Positions 17,264 to 26,540 are shown, counted from the first letter of the stretch. The stretch: DNA of 48,654 bases from Winogradskyella sp. (GCF_016744625.1 NZ_JADGDZ010000018.1:1-48654); one strand, 5' to 3'. The notes: generated by a model from the letters alone, not told the origin. Numbers and translations: made by a program.

Positions 17264-17758
17264 TTGAACAAAGAACTCGAACATAGTTTTGTAGAACAGT
17301 TGCAAAAGCATCAAAACATTGTACATAAGGTATGTCGTTTATATACCAACAATGCAGATGCTCATAACGATTTGTTCCAAGAAATAACAATTCAGTTATG
17401 GCGAGCATATCCTAAATTTAGAGGTGATTCTAAATTTAGCACATGGATGTATCGCGTTGGTTTAAATACAGCTATAACACTGTATAGAAAATCCAAACGC
17501 AGAATCAACACACAAGAGTTTGATACTGTTGAATTTAAAATAAAAGCAGAAGAATACGATGATACTGAAGAGCAACAATTAAAGCTCTTATACAAAGCAG
17601 TACATCAATTAAACGATATTGAAAAAGCCTTAGTGTTTCTGTATTTAGAAGACAAGGACTATAGAGAAATAAGCGCGACTTTAGGTATTAGTGAAGTCAA
17701 TGCACGAGTGAAAATGAATCGTGTAAAAAAGAAATTAAGAACAATATTAAATCCGTAA
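17264..17758 (+). CDS. ECF-type RNA polymerase sigma factor
   Basis: A 164-residue sigma-70 family protein. Region 2 includes NDLFQEITIQLWRAYPKFRG and FSTWMYRVGLNTAI; region 4 includes EKALVFLYLEDKDYREISAT and an HTH ending RVKMNRVKKKL. The start is TTG at 17264; the next in-frame Met lies inside region 2, so this weak start is needed for a whole protein. The next gene, 4 nt downstream, encodes a membrane protein in the position usual for an anti-sigma or its partner. Divergent from ndh. Confidence 0.88.
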   Translation: MNKELEHSFVEQLQKHQNIVHKVCRLYTNNADAHNDLFQEITIQLWRAYPKFRGDSKFSTWMYRVGLNTAITLYRKSKRRINTQEFDTVEFKIKAEEYDDTEEQQLKLLYKAVHQLNDIEKALVFLYLEDKDYREISATLGISEVNARVKMNRVKKKLRTILNP

Positions 17759-17762
17759 AACT

Positions 17763-18395
17763 ATGGATGAATTAGATTTATTAAAAAAAGACTGGAACAG
17801 TGGAAATACAGAATTTAAAAGTTATTCTGACTCAGACATCTACCCAATGTTACATAAAAAATCGTCTTCGATTGTAAAGACGTTATTTTATATCAGTATT
17901 GCAGAATTAGCCTTTTGGCTTTTAGCAGGAATCCTTCCCTACTTTTTATCTTCAAACTTTAAAGAAAAGTTAGAAACGAGTTATGAGAATCCACTATTTT
18001 TAGGACTCAGCATACTCAGTTACATAGTAATTCTCTTATTCATTTATTTACTCTTCAAATCTTATAAGGCGATTTCTTCTACAGATAGTGCAAAAAAATT
18101 AATGGAGAACATTCTAAAAACACGAAAAGTAATTAAGTACTATGTGATTTTTAACTTAGCAATGATTTTTCTATCTATACCGCTTTCTCTTTATTTTGAG
18201 TATAATGAAAACCCAGAGTTTCATCAGCAAATAATTGAGTTTAGCACTAATCAAATGTTAGTGTTATATGGATTTATAATACTAGTAGCAGGAATTTTTT
18301 TAATACTGCTTTGGTTATTCTATAGACTAATTTATGGAGTGCTATTAAAACGTCTTAATAGAAATTACGACGAGCTTAAAAAACTTGAAGTCTAG
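17763..18395 (+). CDS. Membrane protein paired with ECF sigma, putative anti-sigma partner
   Basis: A 210-residue protein. A cytosolic N-terminus of about 40 residues starts MDELDLLKKDWNS and includes a hydrophilic segment ending MLHKKSSSIVK. Four transmembrane helices follow (about 41-62, 78-102, 128-145 and 160-185). I recognise this as a protein often found directly behind this kind of sigma gene in Flavobacteriaceae, but no canonical ZAS or FecR domain is present. The short cytosolic head could hold the sigma factor; this is inference from operon position. Confidence 0.6.
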   Translation: MDELDLLKKDWNSGNTEFKSYSDSDIYPMLHKKSSSIVKTLFYISIAELAFWLLAGILPYFLSSNFKEKLETSYENPLFLGLSILSYIVILLFIYLLFKSYKAISSTDSAKKLMENILKTRKVIKYYVIFNLAMIFLSIPLSLYFEYNENPEFHQQIIEFSTNQMLVLYGFIILVAGIFLILLWLFYRLIYGVLLKRLNRNYDELKKLEV

Positions 18396-18417
18396 TAGAA
18401 TTGAAAATAAATTAAGC

Positions 18418-19455
18418 ATGAATAAAACTTTAAACGTTCAAAAAAGCTTAATCATCTTTGCAATACCATTGCTCTTAATTACATCAATGGTTCTACTCAC
18501 CTATTCATCACTTTTTGAAGCAAATTCTAATACATTAAGTATAGCAATAACTATAGATTTATTGTTAACAACACCACTTATTTATTTTTTACTAATTCGT
18601 AAGACATCAATTCTAAAAACAACAATTGTTCCTTTTATTATTCTTGGAGTTATTGTCTGTTCACTTATTCTTCCTTCAGAAAATCAATATTATTTAGGTC
18701 TATTTAAAACTTGGGTACTGCCAGTTATAGAATTCTCTATCTTATCGTTTATTATATATAAGATTATAAAAGCTAGACGTCTCTATAAATTGAATACACA
18801 AAATATATCTAACGACTTTTTCACAACTATAAAGGCAACCTGTTCTGAGATTCTTCCAAAAGTTGCTGCTACTCCTTTTGTTACTGAAATTGCTGTGTTC
18901 TATTATGGATTTATTAATTGGAAAAAAAGAACACTAAAACCCAACGAATTCTCATACCATAAAGACAGTGGTACAATAGGACTTTTAATTGCCTTGCTAT
19001 TTTTAACCGCTATTGAAACTGTAACGTTTCATTTACTATTATCTAAATGGAATACGACTGCAGCTTGGATTTTAACTGGAATAAGTGTCTATTCTGGAAT
19101 TCAAATTCTTGGATTTTTAAAATCAATGCTTAAAAGACCAATTCTTATAGAAGATGACGTGATCTATCTTCGTTATGGTATTATGAATGAAACTACAATC
19201 CATATTCAAGATATTGAATCTATAGAATTATCTACAAAAGATATTGAGTTAAATAAAACAACTAGGAAGTTATCGTTATTAGGAGATTTAGAAGGTCATA
19301 ACTTAGTTATAAAACTGAAACATGAACAAACCCTAAATGGTCTTTATGGTATCAAAAGAGCTTATAAAATATTGGCTTTGCATGTAGACGAGAAATATCT
19401 ATTTAAAAGTAGAATAGATAGCGTTTTACAACAAGACTTGTTTACCAATCTCTAA
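18418..19455 (+). CDS. Multi-pass membrane protein of unknown function with possible PH-like C-terminal region
   Basis: A 345-residue protein. About four N-terminal helices (to about residue 120) are followed by a cytosolic segment and two more helices near 185-235. A C-terminal soluble beta-rich region includes IHIQDIESIELSTKDIELN and looks like the PH-like folds found in bacterial membrane proteins. The ATG at 18418 is preferred to an upstream in-frame ATG at 18385 inside the previous gene. It may be the third member of the sigma operon. Its last 14 bp overlap the convergent acyltransferase gene. Confidence 0.5.
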   Translation: MNKTLNVQKSLIIFAIPLLLITSMVLLTYSSLFEANSNTLSIAITIDLLLTTPLIYFLLIRKTSILKTTIVPFIILGVIVCSLILPSENQYYLGLFKTWVLPVIEFSILSFIIYKIIKARRLYKLNTQNISNDFFTTIKATCSEILPKVAATPFVTEIAVFYYGFINWKKRTLKPNEFSYHKDSGTIGLLIALLFLTAIETVTFHLLLSKWNTTAAWILTGISVYSGIQILGFLKSMLKRPILIEDDVIYLRYGIMNETTIHIQDIESIELSTKDIELNKTTRKLSLLGDLEGHNLVIKLKHEQTLNGLYGIKRAYKILALHVDEKYLFKSRIDSVLQQDLFTNL

Positions 19456-20242
19456 GCTCTTTATTTAAGCGCTCTTTTTCTTCTAATTCTTTTTGCGGAA
19501 TCACTTTTAGAAACGAAGGATGTTGCTCTATAGCGTATTCAATCTTTTCTACAATATCAGCAATAGATTCATTTTCGTAATCTATTTGTAAAGGTTCTTT
19601 TACTTCAAAAGATTGGTAAATGTTTTTCTTTTTTATTCGAAGTCCTTTTTTATCAAAAGAACGTCTAAAGCCATCTATAACAATAGGAACCACGATAGGT
19701 TGATATGTCTTAATGATATGTGCTGTACCTTTTCTAATGGGTTTAAATGGTGTTGTTGTTCCTTGTGGAAAAGTCACTACCCAACCATCATCTAAAGCTG
19801 TCTTAATCATGGTGATATCGCTCATTTTCACCTGACGATTCACATCCTTTCCTTGAGATCTCCATGTACGTTCTATACTAATTGAACCTGTATAGGCAAA
19901 GATTTTAGGCAGTAAACCAGATTTCATGGTTTCTTTAGCTGCAACATAATACATGTTTAATTTTGGGTTCCACAGATAACCTACATTCTTAATGTTATCT
20001 AAGCGACCACTTAAACTCGCATTAAACACATGAAACATCGCAATTACATCAGCAAAATACGTCTGGTGATTGGATATAAACAACACATTAGTATCAGGTA
20101 AATTCTTAATTATATCAGAACCTTCAACCTGTAATTCATTAAAACCTCTAAAGCGTCTGTGTGTCGCAACGCCTAAGATTCTTATCAGCCATTTTTTTAC
20201 AAAAAGTATATGTCCGAAAGGATTCTTTTTGAATAATCCCAT
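19442..20242 (-). CDS. PlsC-like 1-acylglycerol-3-phosphate acyltransferase family protein
   Basis: A 266-residue protein of the LPLAT fold. Motif I reads N58-H59-QTYFA-D65, one residue longer than the usual H-x4-D. Motif III reads FPQGTT where FPEGTR is usual, so the conserved Glu is Gln. The later motif VPIVIDGFRRS fits the family. The likely role is acyl transfer from acyl-ACP or acyl-CoA to a lysolipid or aminolipid at the inner membrane. The motif departures suggest a substrate other than lysophosphatidic acid, so I give no gene symbol. A -7 box lies just upstream. Confidence 0.75.
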   Translation of the reverse strand: MGLFKKNPFGHILFVKKWLIRILGVATHRRFRGFNELQVEGSDIIKNLPDTNVLFISNHQTYFADVIAMFHVFNASLSGRLDNIKNVGYLWNPKLNMYYVAAKETMKSGLLPKIFAYTGSISIERTWRSQGKDVNRQVKMSDITMIKTALDDGWVVTFPQGTTTPFKPIRKGTAHIIKTYQPIVVPIVIDGFRRSFDKKGLRIKKKNIYQSFEVKEPLQIDYENESIADIVEKIEYAIEQHPSFLKVIPQKELEEKERLNKELRDW

Positions 20243-20264
20243 AGTCAGTGTTCAATTTTAGTCA

Positions 20265-20278
20265 GTTACAAATGTAAC
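20265..20278 (-). promoter_or_regulatory. -7 box TACATTTG within inverted repeat GTTACA-aa-TGTAAC
   Basis: On the minus strand TACATTTG (20269-20276) matches TAnnTTTG and ends 26 nt before the acyltransferase ATG. It is embedded in a perfect 6-bp inverted repeat with a 2-nt spacer. The remaining gap to 20451 holds nothing I can name. Confidence 0.4.
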
Positions 20279-20451
20279 AAATAAGATATACTCAAAGCAG
20301 GTAGATTTCGGGAATTTTATAGACAGTTATTCTTTTCTCTATCTAGGCAAAATATTCAAGCATAATTTAAGCTACGGTTTAAAATTTTAACAAAGAGAAA
20401 GGAAAAAAGAACCAGTAGAAAAACCTTAAATCTATCTGTTTTGAGTATTTA

Positions 20452-21093
20452 CTATAAAACCTGTTTTAGCAAGTCTTTTATTTCTCCAAGCATCATTGCA
20501 GTAGCTCCCCAAACAATATGACCATTTAAAATAAATGCTGGTACATCAACCTCTACATTAAAAGATGTTGGTACTCTTGTTGTTATGGTATTCACCTCGT
20601 TTAAAAAATCCGCTAGTTTTACCTCGATAATAGCTTCGACTTCCTCATCTTGTTTAATAAAATTTGGTGTTGTTTCTGATATTGCTAGGTATGGATGCAC
20701 CATAAAATTGCTTGGAGGTATGTATAAAGGAGACATGGTTTTTATAACATTTACTAATTTTTCTGGCACACCAACCTCTTCTTCTGTTTCACGAATTGCT
20801 GTTATCATTAAGTCTTTATCTTCATACTCATATTTGCCTCCAGGAAATCCAACTTGTGCTGAATGTACTCCTTTATAAGTTTTACGCAGAATTAATACTA
20901 AATACGTTTCACCTTCAGCATTAGGGTAAAATAAAGACAAAACGCCAGCTTTCTTAGCTGATTTAGCTTTAGTTTTCATTTTTTCTGCTAATTCTATACG
21001 ATATGGTGGAGACATTTTAGCGTGAGATGTTTCGCCAAAAAGCTCGAGATGTTCTATTTTTACTACAGATTCTAAAAACGTATCAAAAACCAT
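20452..21093 (-). CDS. Nudix hydrolase, CoA pyrophosphatase (NUDT7/8, NudL) type
   Basis: A 213-residue protein. The Nudix helix runs from G86 to G108 with R101-E102-x-x-E105-E106-V-G. Its spacing, GG-K-x4-D92 followed by eight residues before RE, is one longer than the MutT consensus and matches the CoA-diphosphatase subfamily. The upstream segment HSAQVGFPGGK is also characteristic. It would cleave CoA or acyl-CoA to phosphopantetheine and 3',5'-ADP, controlling CoA turnover. Its start codon is only 2 bp from that of the divergent cyclophilin gene. Confidence 0.85.
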   Translation of the reverse strand: MVFDTFLESVVKIEHLELFGETSHAKMSPPYRIELAEKMKTKAKSAKKAGVLSLFYPNAEGETYLVLILRKTYKGVHSAQVGFPGGKYEYEDKDLMITAIRETEEEVGVPEKLVNVIKTMSPLYIPPSNFMVHPYLAISETTPNFIKQDEEVEAIIEVKLADFLNEVNTITTRVPTSFNVEVDVPAFILNGHIVWGATAMMLGEIKDLLKQVL

Positions 21094-21095
21094 TT

Positions 21096-21794
21096 ATGAG
21101 AGTTCTATTAGTTGTATGTATTTTACTTTTATTCTTTAATTGTGAAGATAAGCAAACTTCAAAACAAACAAATACAACAGTTGTTAAAGATTCGTTAGTT
21201 ATAAAAACTGACACAGTTCAAAAAGCAAACGTTTCAGGATTTCCTAAGCTTACCAATAAAAATGCTATGGAGTTCTTTTTAGATTATGAAAAGGAACACA
21301 AGGAAAATAAAATAAGAATCACTACAGATTTCGGAAACATTGATATTCTTCTTTATAAGAAAACAAAGTTTCATCGCGCCAATTTTATTTATCTCACAAA
21401 ACGTAAATATTATGATGGCACACAATTTTATCGCGTGGTAAAGAATTTTGTAATACAAGGAGGAAGTAGTGATGCTGTAGATTTATATAAGAAGCGACGA
21501 AAGATTGGTAAGTATTTATTGCCTCCAGATACCAAACGCGGATTCACACACAAACGTGGTGCTATATCCATGCCTAGTAGTGAAATTGAAAACGCCTATA
21601 AATTAGCATCACCATTTCAGTTTTTTATTATTCATCGAAAAGGGGGAGCAGATTATTTAGATAAAGATTATACGGTTTTTGGAGAAGTAATAGACGGTAT
21701 GGATGTCGTGGATAAAATTAATGCTGTAGAAACCGATAAAGGAGATTGGCCACTAGAAAATGTATATATCAGAAAAGTAGAAATTATAAAATAA
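21096..21794 (+). CDS. Cyclophilin-type peptidyl-prolyl isomerase lipoprotein
   Basis: A 232-residue protein. The signal peptide ends in a lipobox with Cys16 (LLFFNCEDK). A linker of about 50 residues is followed by a cyclophilin domain (about 68-232) with FYRVVKNFVIQGG, FTHKRGAISMPSS, FQFFIIHRK and YTVFGEVIDGMDVVDKI. It should catalyse proline isomerisation during folding of exported proteins in the periplasm. The ATG at 21096 opens the lipoprotein signal; an upstream in-frame ATG (21027) lies antisense to the Nudix gene. The basic Arg of the cyclophilin active site is retained in FYRVV. Confidence 0.88.
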   Translation: MRVLLVVCILLLFFNCEDKQTSKQTNTTVVKDSLVIKTDTVQKANVSGFPKLTNKNAMEFFLDYEKEHKENKIRITTDFGNIDILLYKKTKFHRANFIYLTKRKYYDGTQFYRVVKNFVIQGGSSDAVDLYKKRRKIGKYLLPPDTKRGFTHKRGAISMPSSEIENAYKLASPFQFFIIHRKGGADYLDKDYTVFGEVIDGMDVVDKINAVETDKGDWPLENVYIRKVEIIK

Positions 21795-21856
21795 TTAAGA
21801 GTCTTCTTTTCATTTTTTAATACCTTGTTTTCGTAATTCCGAAAAACTAACAAACC

Positions 21857-24001
21857 ATGATTTCTAAATCAATTAAAGTTGCCGTTCTAGGCAGCGTCAT
21901 TCTATTTGCAAGTTGCAAAGAAAACACAGAAGCAAACGAAAAATTAATGAGCGATAATGTACTTATCCAAGAATGGACAGGGCCTTACGAAGGTGTTCCT
22001 GCTTTTAACAAACTATCTGTAGACACCATAAAATCAGCTATGGAAGAAGCGATGGAACTCAACCTAGCAGAAATTGAAGCCATTGCAAATAACACGGAAG
22101 CTGCAACTTTCGACAATACTATAGTCGCAATGGAAAGTGCAGGTAAAGCCTTAAATCGTGTATTTGCATACTATGGCATTATGGGAAGTAATGTGTCGTC
22201 TCCAGAATTTAGAGTAGCACAAACAGAATTAGCTCCAAAACTTTCGGAATTTAATTCTAAAATTTCTCAGAACGAAAAATTATTTCAACGTGTAAAAACA
22301 GTTTATGATGCTTCGCAGAAAACACCTTTAGAGCCACAAGCACAACGTGTGGTTGATTTAACCTATAAAGGTTTTGAAATGAATGGTGCCAACCTAGATG
22401 CCGAGAAGAAGGAACGTTACGCAGCCATAAATAAAGAACTATCAAGTTTATATACCAAATTTGGGAATAACGTTTTACATGACGAAGAAAACTATGTGAC
22501 CTATTTAAGCAAGGATCAATTAGGTGGTTTGGCAGATGGTTACATTAAATCGGCAGCCAAAATAGCAACAGACAAAGGACAAGATGGTAAATATGCGATT
22601 ACCAATACACGTTCTTCAATGGATCCGTTTTTAACCTATTCTACAGAACGTAGTTTACGTAAACAAGTTTGGGCAAATTACTACTCTCGTGGTGATAATG
22701 GAGATGAATATGATAACAATGCATTAATTGCAGAAATACTAAAGCTACGTAAAGAACGTGTTGGTTTAATGGATTACGACAATTTCGCAGAATGGAGATT
22801 ACAAAATCGTATGGCTAAAAACCCTGAAAATGCTATGGATTTAATGATGGCAGTTTGGCCTGCAGCAATTGCAAGAGTAAAAGAAGAAGTTGTAGATATG
22901 CAAACTGTAGCTAACGAACTTGGAGATAATATTACTATTGAACCTTGGGATTATAGATACTATGCTGAGAAAGTTCGAAAAAAGAAATACGATTTAGATA
23001 GTGATGAAGTTAAACAATACCTTCAACTAGACAAACTAACAGAAGCTATGTTTTTTACTGCTGGTGAGTTATTTAATTATAAGTTTACTCCAGTTGCAGA
23101 AGACTCTGTACCCGTTTTTCATGAAGACGTCAACGTTTGGGAAGTCACAGACAAAGATTCTGGTAAGCATATTGGCATCTGGTATTTAGATCCTTTTGCA
23201 CGCGAAGGGAAACGCTCAGGAGCTTGGGCAACAACCTATAGAAGTTCTACTTCGTTTGAAGGACAGACTAATGTCTTAGCCTCTAACAATTCTAACTTTG
23301 TAAAGCCAGCACCTGGTGAAGCTGTTTTGGTATCTTGGGATGATGCAACGACCTTTTTCCATGAGTTTGGTCATGCGCTCCACTTCTTCTCTGCAGATGT
23401 AAAATATCCAACATTACAAGGTGGTGTAAGAGATTATACTGAGTTTCAATCGCAACTATTAGAACGTTGGTTATCTACAGACAAAGTAATTAACCAATTC
23501 TTGGTGCATCATGAAACAGGAAAACCAATTCCTGCTTCGTTGGTTGAGAAAATCAAAAAAGCATCTACCTTTAACCAAGGTTTTGGAACAACTGAATATT
23601 TAGCCTCTGCCCTAATTGATATGAAATTGCATTTAGCAGATCCAACAGATATTGATATCGATAAATTTGAGCGTGAAACTTTAGCCGAAATGAACATGCC
23701 AAAAGAATTACCAATGCGTCACAGAACACCACATTTTGGGCATGTATTTTCTGGTGAAGGTTATGCTACAGCATATTATGGTTATATGTGGGCAGATGTG
23801 TTAACCAGCGATGCTTCTGAAGCTTTTAGAGAAGCACCAGATGGATTTTATGATAAAGACGTCGCTGCAAAACTGGTAAAGTATTTATTCGCACCTAGAA
23901 ATGCAATGGAACCTGCTGAAGCCTATAAAAAATTTAGAGGACGTGATGCTAAGATTGAAGCGTTGATGCGAGATCGTGGTTTTCCTGTTCCAAAGAGTTA
24001 G
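21857..24001 (+). CDS. dcp: M3-family metallopeptidase lipoprotein (peptidyl-dipeptidase / oligopeptidase type)
   Basis: A 714-residue M3 (thimet oligopeptidase/Dcp) protein with a lipobox at Cys20 (LFASCKEN), so it is anchored on the periplasmic or outer membrane face. The zinc motif is H502-E-F-G-H506, and the downstream substrate-binding segment HRTPHFGHVFSGEGYATAYY is typical. It removes dipeptides from, or cuts, short peptides. Bacteroidota often carry lipoprotein Dcp homologues, whereas E. coli Dcp is soluble. Assignment to Dcp rather than OpdA is by overall resemblance. Confidence 0.88.
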   Translation: MISKSIKVAVLGSVILFASCKENTEANEKLMSDNVLIQEWTGPYEGVPAFNKLSVDTIKSAMEEAMELNLAEIEAIANNTEAATFDNTIVAMESAGKALNRVFAYYGIMGSNVSSPEFRVAQTELAPKLSEFNSKISQNEKLFQRVKTVYDASQKTPLEPQAQRVVDLTYKGFEMNGANLDAEKKERYAAINKELSSLYTKFGNNVLHDEENYVTYLSKDQLGGLADGYIKSAAKIATDKGQDGKYAITNTRSSMDPFLTYSTERSLRKQVWANYYSRGDNGDEYDNNALIAEILKLRKERVGLMDYDNFAEWRLQNRMAKNPENAMDLMMAVWPAAIARVKEEVVDMQTVANELGDNITIEPWDYRYYAEKVRKKKYDLDSDEVKQYLQLDKLTEAMFFTAGELFNYKFTPVAEDSVPVFHEDVNVWEVTDKDSGKHIGIWYLDPFAREGKRSGAWATTYRSSTSFEGQTNVLASNNSNFVKPAPGEAVLVSWDDATTFFHEFGHALHFFSADVKYPTLQGGVRDYTEFQSQLLERWLSTDKVINQFLVHHETGKPIPASLVEKIKKASTFNQGFGTTEYLASALIDMKLHLADPTDIDIDKFERETLAEMNMPKELPMRHRTPHFGHVFSGEGYATAYYGYMWADVLTSDASEAFREAPDGFYDKDVAAKLVKYLFAPRNAMEPAEAYKKFRGRDAKIEALMRDRGFPVPKS

Positions 24002-24017
24002 AGTTTAAATCGAATAA

Positions 24018-24046
24018 AAAGGAGACTAATAATAGTCTCCTTTTTT
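24018..24046. terminator. Bidirectional terminator between dcp and convergent lipoprotein gene
   Basis: AAAGGAGACTA (24018-24028) and TAGTCTCCTTT (24033-24043) form an 11-bp perfect stem with a 4-nt loop. T runs follow on the plus strand and, reading the other way, on the minus strand, so it can serve both converging genes. Confidence 0.85.
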
Positions 24047-24066
24047 GTTTTATATAGGAATTGGTT

Positions 24067-24918
24067 TTATTCAAATATTGTTTCTGGGATATTTGATAAT
24101 GCCACAATTTTCTCAGAAGGAAGTGTAGCGATATATGTAAAAACAGCTGTTGTTAAATTTATACTACCAAAATTACCATGTCTATCAATACCATATAATA
24201 TTCCATTATTACCTGTCTCAAGCGTTCTAATTGAATCAAGATTACTATCCATTGGAAACCCTTCACCGTTTATGTCTATGATTTCAGAGATATTACCATT
24301 TATATCTGAAACTAAAATATCACTTCCGTAAGTCATTAAAATTTCATTATTAGAAGCTCCATATTCTATCGCCATACCTTCGTTGATAGAATAATTTTCG
24401 TCTTCAAATATTAAAGGTTTAGACTCAATAAAACTGCCATCTAAATTTAGCCAAATCAATCCTGTGCTTTCATTATAAATTGGGTCGTAATCATCCCAAT
24501 ACACTGTTCCAAATAATTTACCATTAGACATTTCTAATCCTGGAAGCGCATACCAATCTTCATCAGCATTATCATTTATTACAGTTGCTTCTAAGGTTGC
24601 AGGATTAATACTATAAACTTTACCGTTGTAAGGGTCATTTGCTTTAGAACTCGCATAAACAGTTCCGTTAGCTGGATTAAATACAATATCTCTGATACCC
24701 AATACAGTTTCGCCTTCTAAAGTAACAACACCTAAACTCGTGAGTACACCATCAGCCAAATTTATAGAAGAAAACATACCCGTATCTGGGTTGGAAACAA
24801 CTATAACTTTATTTATAACTGGAGGTGGATTGTCATCATCATCACTACATGTCACAAATGTTATAAATGAAGCAAAAAGTAATGTAAGTCCTAAAATTTT
24901 AAATAGTGAATTTTTCAT
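24067..24918 (-). CDS. Surface lipoprotein with repeated beta-propeller-like segments
   Basis: A 283-residue lipoprotein. Immediately after the lipobox Cys comes SDDDDNPPP, which fits the acidic surface-export tag S(D/E)3 described for Flavobacteriaceae lipoproteins. The remainder shows repeating segments of the kind IVFNPANGTVYASSKAND and SINPATLEATVINDN, which suggests a beta-propeller. No enzyme motif is seen. The ATG at 24918 is used; a 19-codon upstream extension is rejected because the promoter at 24945-24975 lies within it. Function unknown; probably displayed at the cell surface. Confidence 0.65.
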   Translation of the reverse strand: MKNSLFKILGLTLLFASFITFVTCSDDDDNPPPVINKVIVVSNPDTGMFSSINLADGVLTSLGVVTLEGETVLGIRDIVFNPANGTVYASSKANDPYNGKVYSINPATLEATVINDNADEDWYALPGLEMSNGKLFGTVYWDDYDPIYNESTGLIWLNLDGSFIESKPLIFEDENYSINEGMAIEYGASNNEILMTYGSDILVSDINGNISEIIDINGEGFPMDSNLDSIRTLETGNNGILYGIDRHGNFGSINLTTAVFTYIATLPSEKIVALSNIPETIFE

Positions 24919-24944
24919 GATTATATAGATTTGAATTAATAACT

Positions 24945-24975
24945 CAAATATAAAATTGAAGCTATTTTCATACAA
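24945..24975 (-). promoter_or_regulatory. Canonical Bacteroidota promoter of the surface lipoprotein gene
   Basis: On the minus strand a TTG (-33) is followed by exactly 20 nt and then TATATTTG (-7, at 24945-24952). The box ends 26 nt before the ATG at 24918. It is the best match to TTG-N19/20-TAnnTTTG in the window. Confidence 0.7.
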
Positions 24976-25083
24976 TGATATTCGTCAGATTGATGCATTT
25001 TAGAACTATAGAAATTGAACACAAATATGAAGACACCCAAATAAAAACCACTATAAAGTCTGGTAATTATCTGTAGAAGAGAC

Positions 25084-25692
25084 TTATTCTTTCTTATAAA
25101 TATTAGGTAAGCTAATTTTAAAAATTACTGCCAATAACCTGATAGTAATAACGACACTCAAAGCAATTACAAAAACTAGGTTTTGATCATCAATAAATTC
25201 GCGTAATACAAAATAAGTGATACCACCAAAAATACAAGCCGTAGCATAGATTTCTTTTCTGAATATTACAGGAATTTCATTACACAGTATATCTCTTATT
25301 ACACCACCAAAGCAGGCAGACATAGTACCCAAAGCAATACAAATTATAGGATGCAAGTCTGCGTTTAGGCCTTTTTCAATCCCGATAACGGTATATAAAC
25401 CTATACCAATAGTATCAAACAAAAAGAGTGATTTTCTAAGATGTTTTATTTGATTTCTAAACACTACAGCAAGAAATACAGCAGCTGCAATAACATAGAT
25501 AAAAAGCATATCTTTCATCCAAAAAACTGGTGTATATCCAATAAGTAAATCGCGTAATGTTCCACCACCAACTGCAGTGACAAAGGCAATAATGAAGACA
25601 CCAAAAGGGTCCATGCGTTTATTCATAGCAACCAATACGCCAGAAATAGCGAAGGCTATGGTTCCTAAAATATCAATGGTTTGGATAAACAT
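25084..25692 (-). CDS. TRIC-family (UPF0126) cation-channel-like membrane protein
   Basis: A 202-residue protein of two homologous three-helix halves. Each has a glycine hinge: AISGVLVAMN with GGGTLRDLLIG in the first half and CFGGVIRDILCNE in the second. This matches the bacterial UPF0126/YadS proteins, structural relatives of trimeric intracellular cation channels. It would conduct monovalent cations across the inner membrane. The gene stands alone between two other minus-strand genes. Confidence 0.85.
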   Translation of the reverse strand: MFIQTIDILGTIAFAISGVLVAMNKRMDPFGVFIIAFVTAVGGGTLRDLLIGYTPVFWMKDMLFIYVIAAAVFLAVVFRNQIKHLRKSLFLFDTIGIGLYTVIGIEKGLNADLHPIICIALGTMSACFGGVIRDILCNEIPVIFRKEIYATACIFGGITYFVLREFIDDQNLVFVIALSVVITIRLLAVIFKISLPNIYKKE

Positions 25693-25715
25693 AGTTTGTT
25701 TCTCTTATTTGTGAG

Positions 25716-25736
25716 ATCCCGAAACAAGTTCGGGAT
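25716..25736. repeat. REP-like palindrome atcccgaa-acaag-ttcgggat
   Basis: Perfect 8-bp inverted arms around a 5-nt spacer lie between two minus-strand genes. The core gaaacaagttc is the reverse complement of the gaacttgtttc core seen in the other copies. Confidence 0.6.
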
Positions 25737-25780
25737 AAGCGATTCATACAATTTTGCTAAATGCAAATTTGATTCTCTGC

Positions 25781-26506
25781 TTACATATTCTGAGTATAGT
25801 AATTATAATCCTTTAAAATAGTATCTATAAACTGAACATCATACAACTTCGTTTCAATTTGTAATGTATCACAAATCTTATTTTTAAGTATAGTCAATGT
25901 CTTAAAATCATTGTTCTTCCTCGATATGGTATATGCATCTTTTATAATCCTAACATCTTTATCTGTTAACTGTGTAACATTACTAAATACAGGTTCATAG
26001 TCATCATTAATATCTTCGAGAATTGTACTTGATATTTTGTGCTTTTTCTTCACACTAATAACAATAGTTCCTGCTGCTGCATCTCCTACACGCTGTTTTT
26101 TGTCTGACAATAAAATACTTAAGATGCCTATAGATGGTGAGAATATCCATAAATCCACAATTCTAAGCATCCATCGTACAAAAAAGTTGTACCATTCTGT
26201 TGGCGAACCATCTACACTTACCACCTTAATTTTCATAATCATTTTTCCAATAGTTTGTCCACCAAAAACGATATGACATATTACCGAATAAAAAAGAGCA
26301 GGTAATGTAAACAAACCTAGGAAACCACGTCTTGTCCAACCATCAGCATCAAATATTTCTGAAATGGAAATTAGGTTTTCCATTATGGTCATGTAAGTAA
26401 TTAAAATAACACCATCAATTAAGAAAGCTACCATACGTTCTCCTAAACCAATTAACTTGTAATTTAGGTTAACATTTTGTGCAGTGTTAATTGCTAATTT
26501 GCTCAT
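25781..26506 (-). CDS. RDD-family membrane protein
   Basis: A 241-residue protein. The RDD domain covers about residues 15-150 with three to four hydrophobic helices and the family pattern LGERMVAFLIDGVILI, FGGQTIGKMIMKIKV and KKQRVGDAAAGTIV. A cytosolic C-terminal tail of about 90 residues follows. RDD proteins may transport ions or compatible solutes. The gene is divergent, with a 34-bp gap, from the SpoIIM/MoxR/DUF58 operon, a pairing I associate with this operon in other Bacteroidota. Confidence 0.85.
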   Translation of the reverse strand: MSKLAINTAQNVNLNYKLIGLGERMVAFLIDGVILITYMTIMENLISISEIFDADGWTRRGFLGLFTLPALFYSVICHIVFGGQTIGKMIMKIKVVSVDGSPTEWYNFFVRWMLRIVDLWIFSPSIGILSILLSDKKQRVGDAAAGTIVISVKKKHKISSTILEDINDDYEPVFSNVTQLTDKDVRIIKDAYTISRKNNDFKTLTILKNKICDTLQIETKLYDVQFIDTILKDYNYYTQNM

Positions 26507-26540
26507 TGAAATGTATATTCGTTTTAAATTAAAATGATTT

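Noticed and set aside
17129..17326. 66-codon N-terminal extension of ndh
   Set aside because: It overlaps the divergent sigma gene and the ndh -7 box, and the FAD fold begins normally at the inner ATG (17128).
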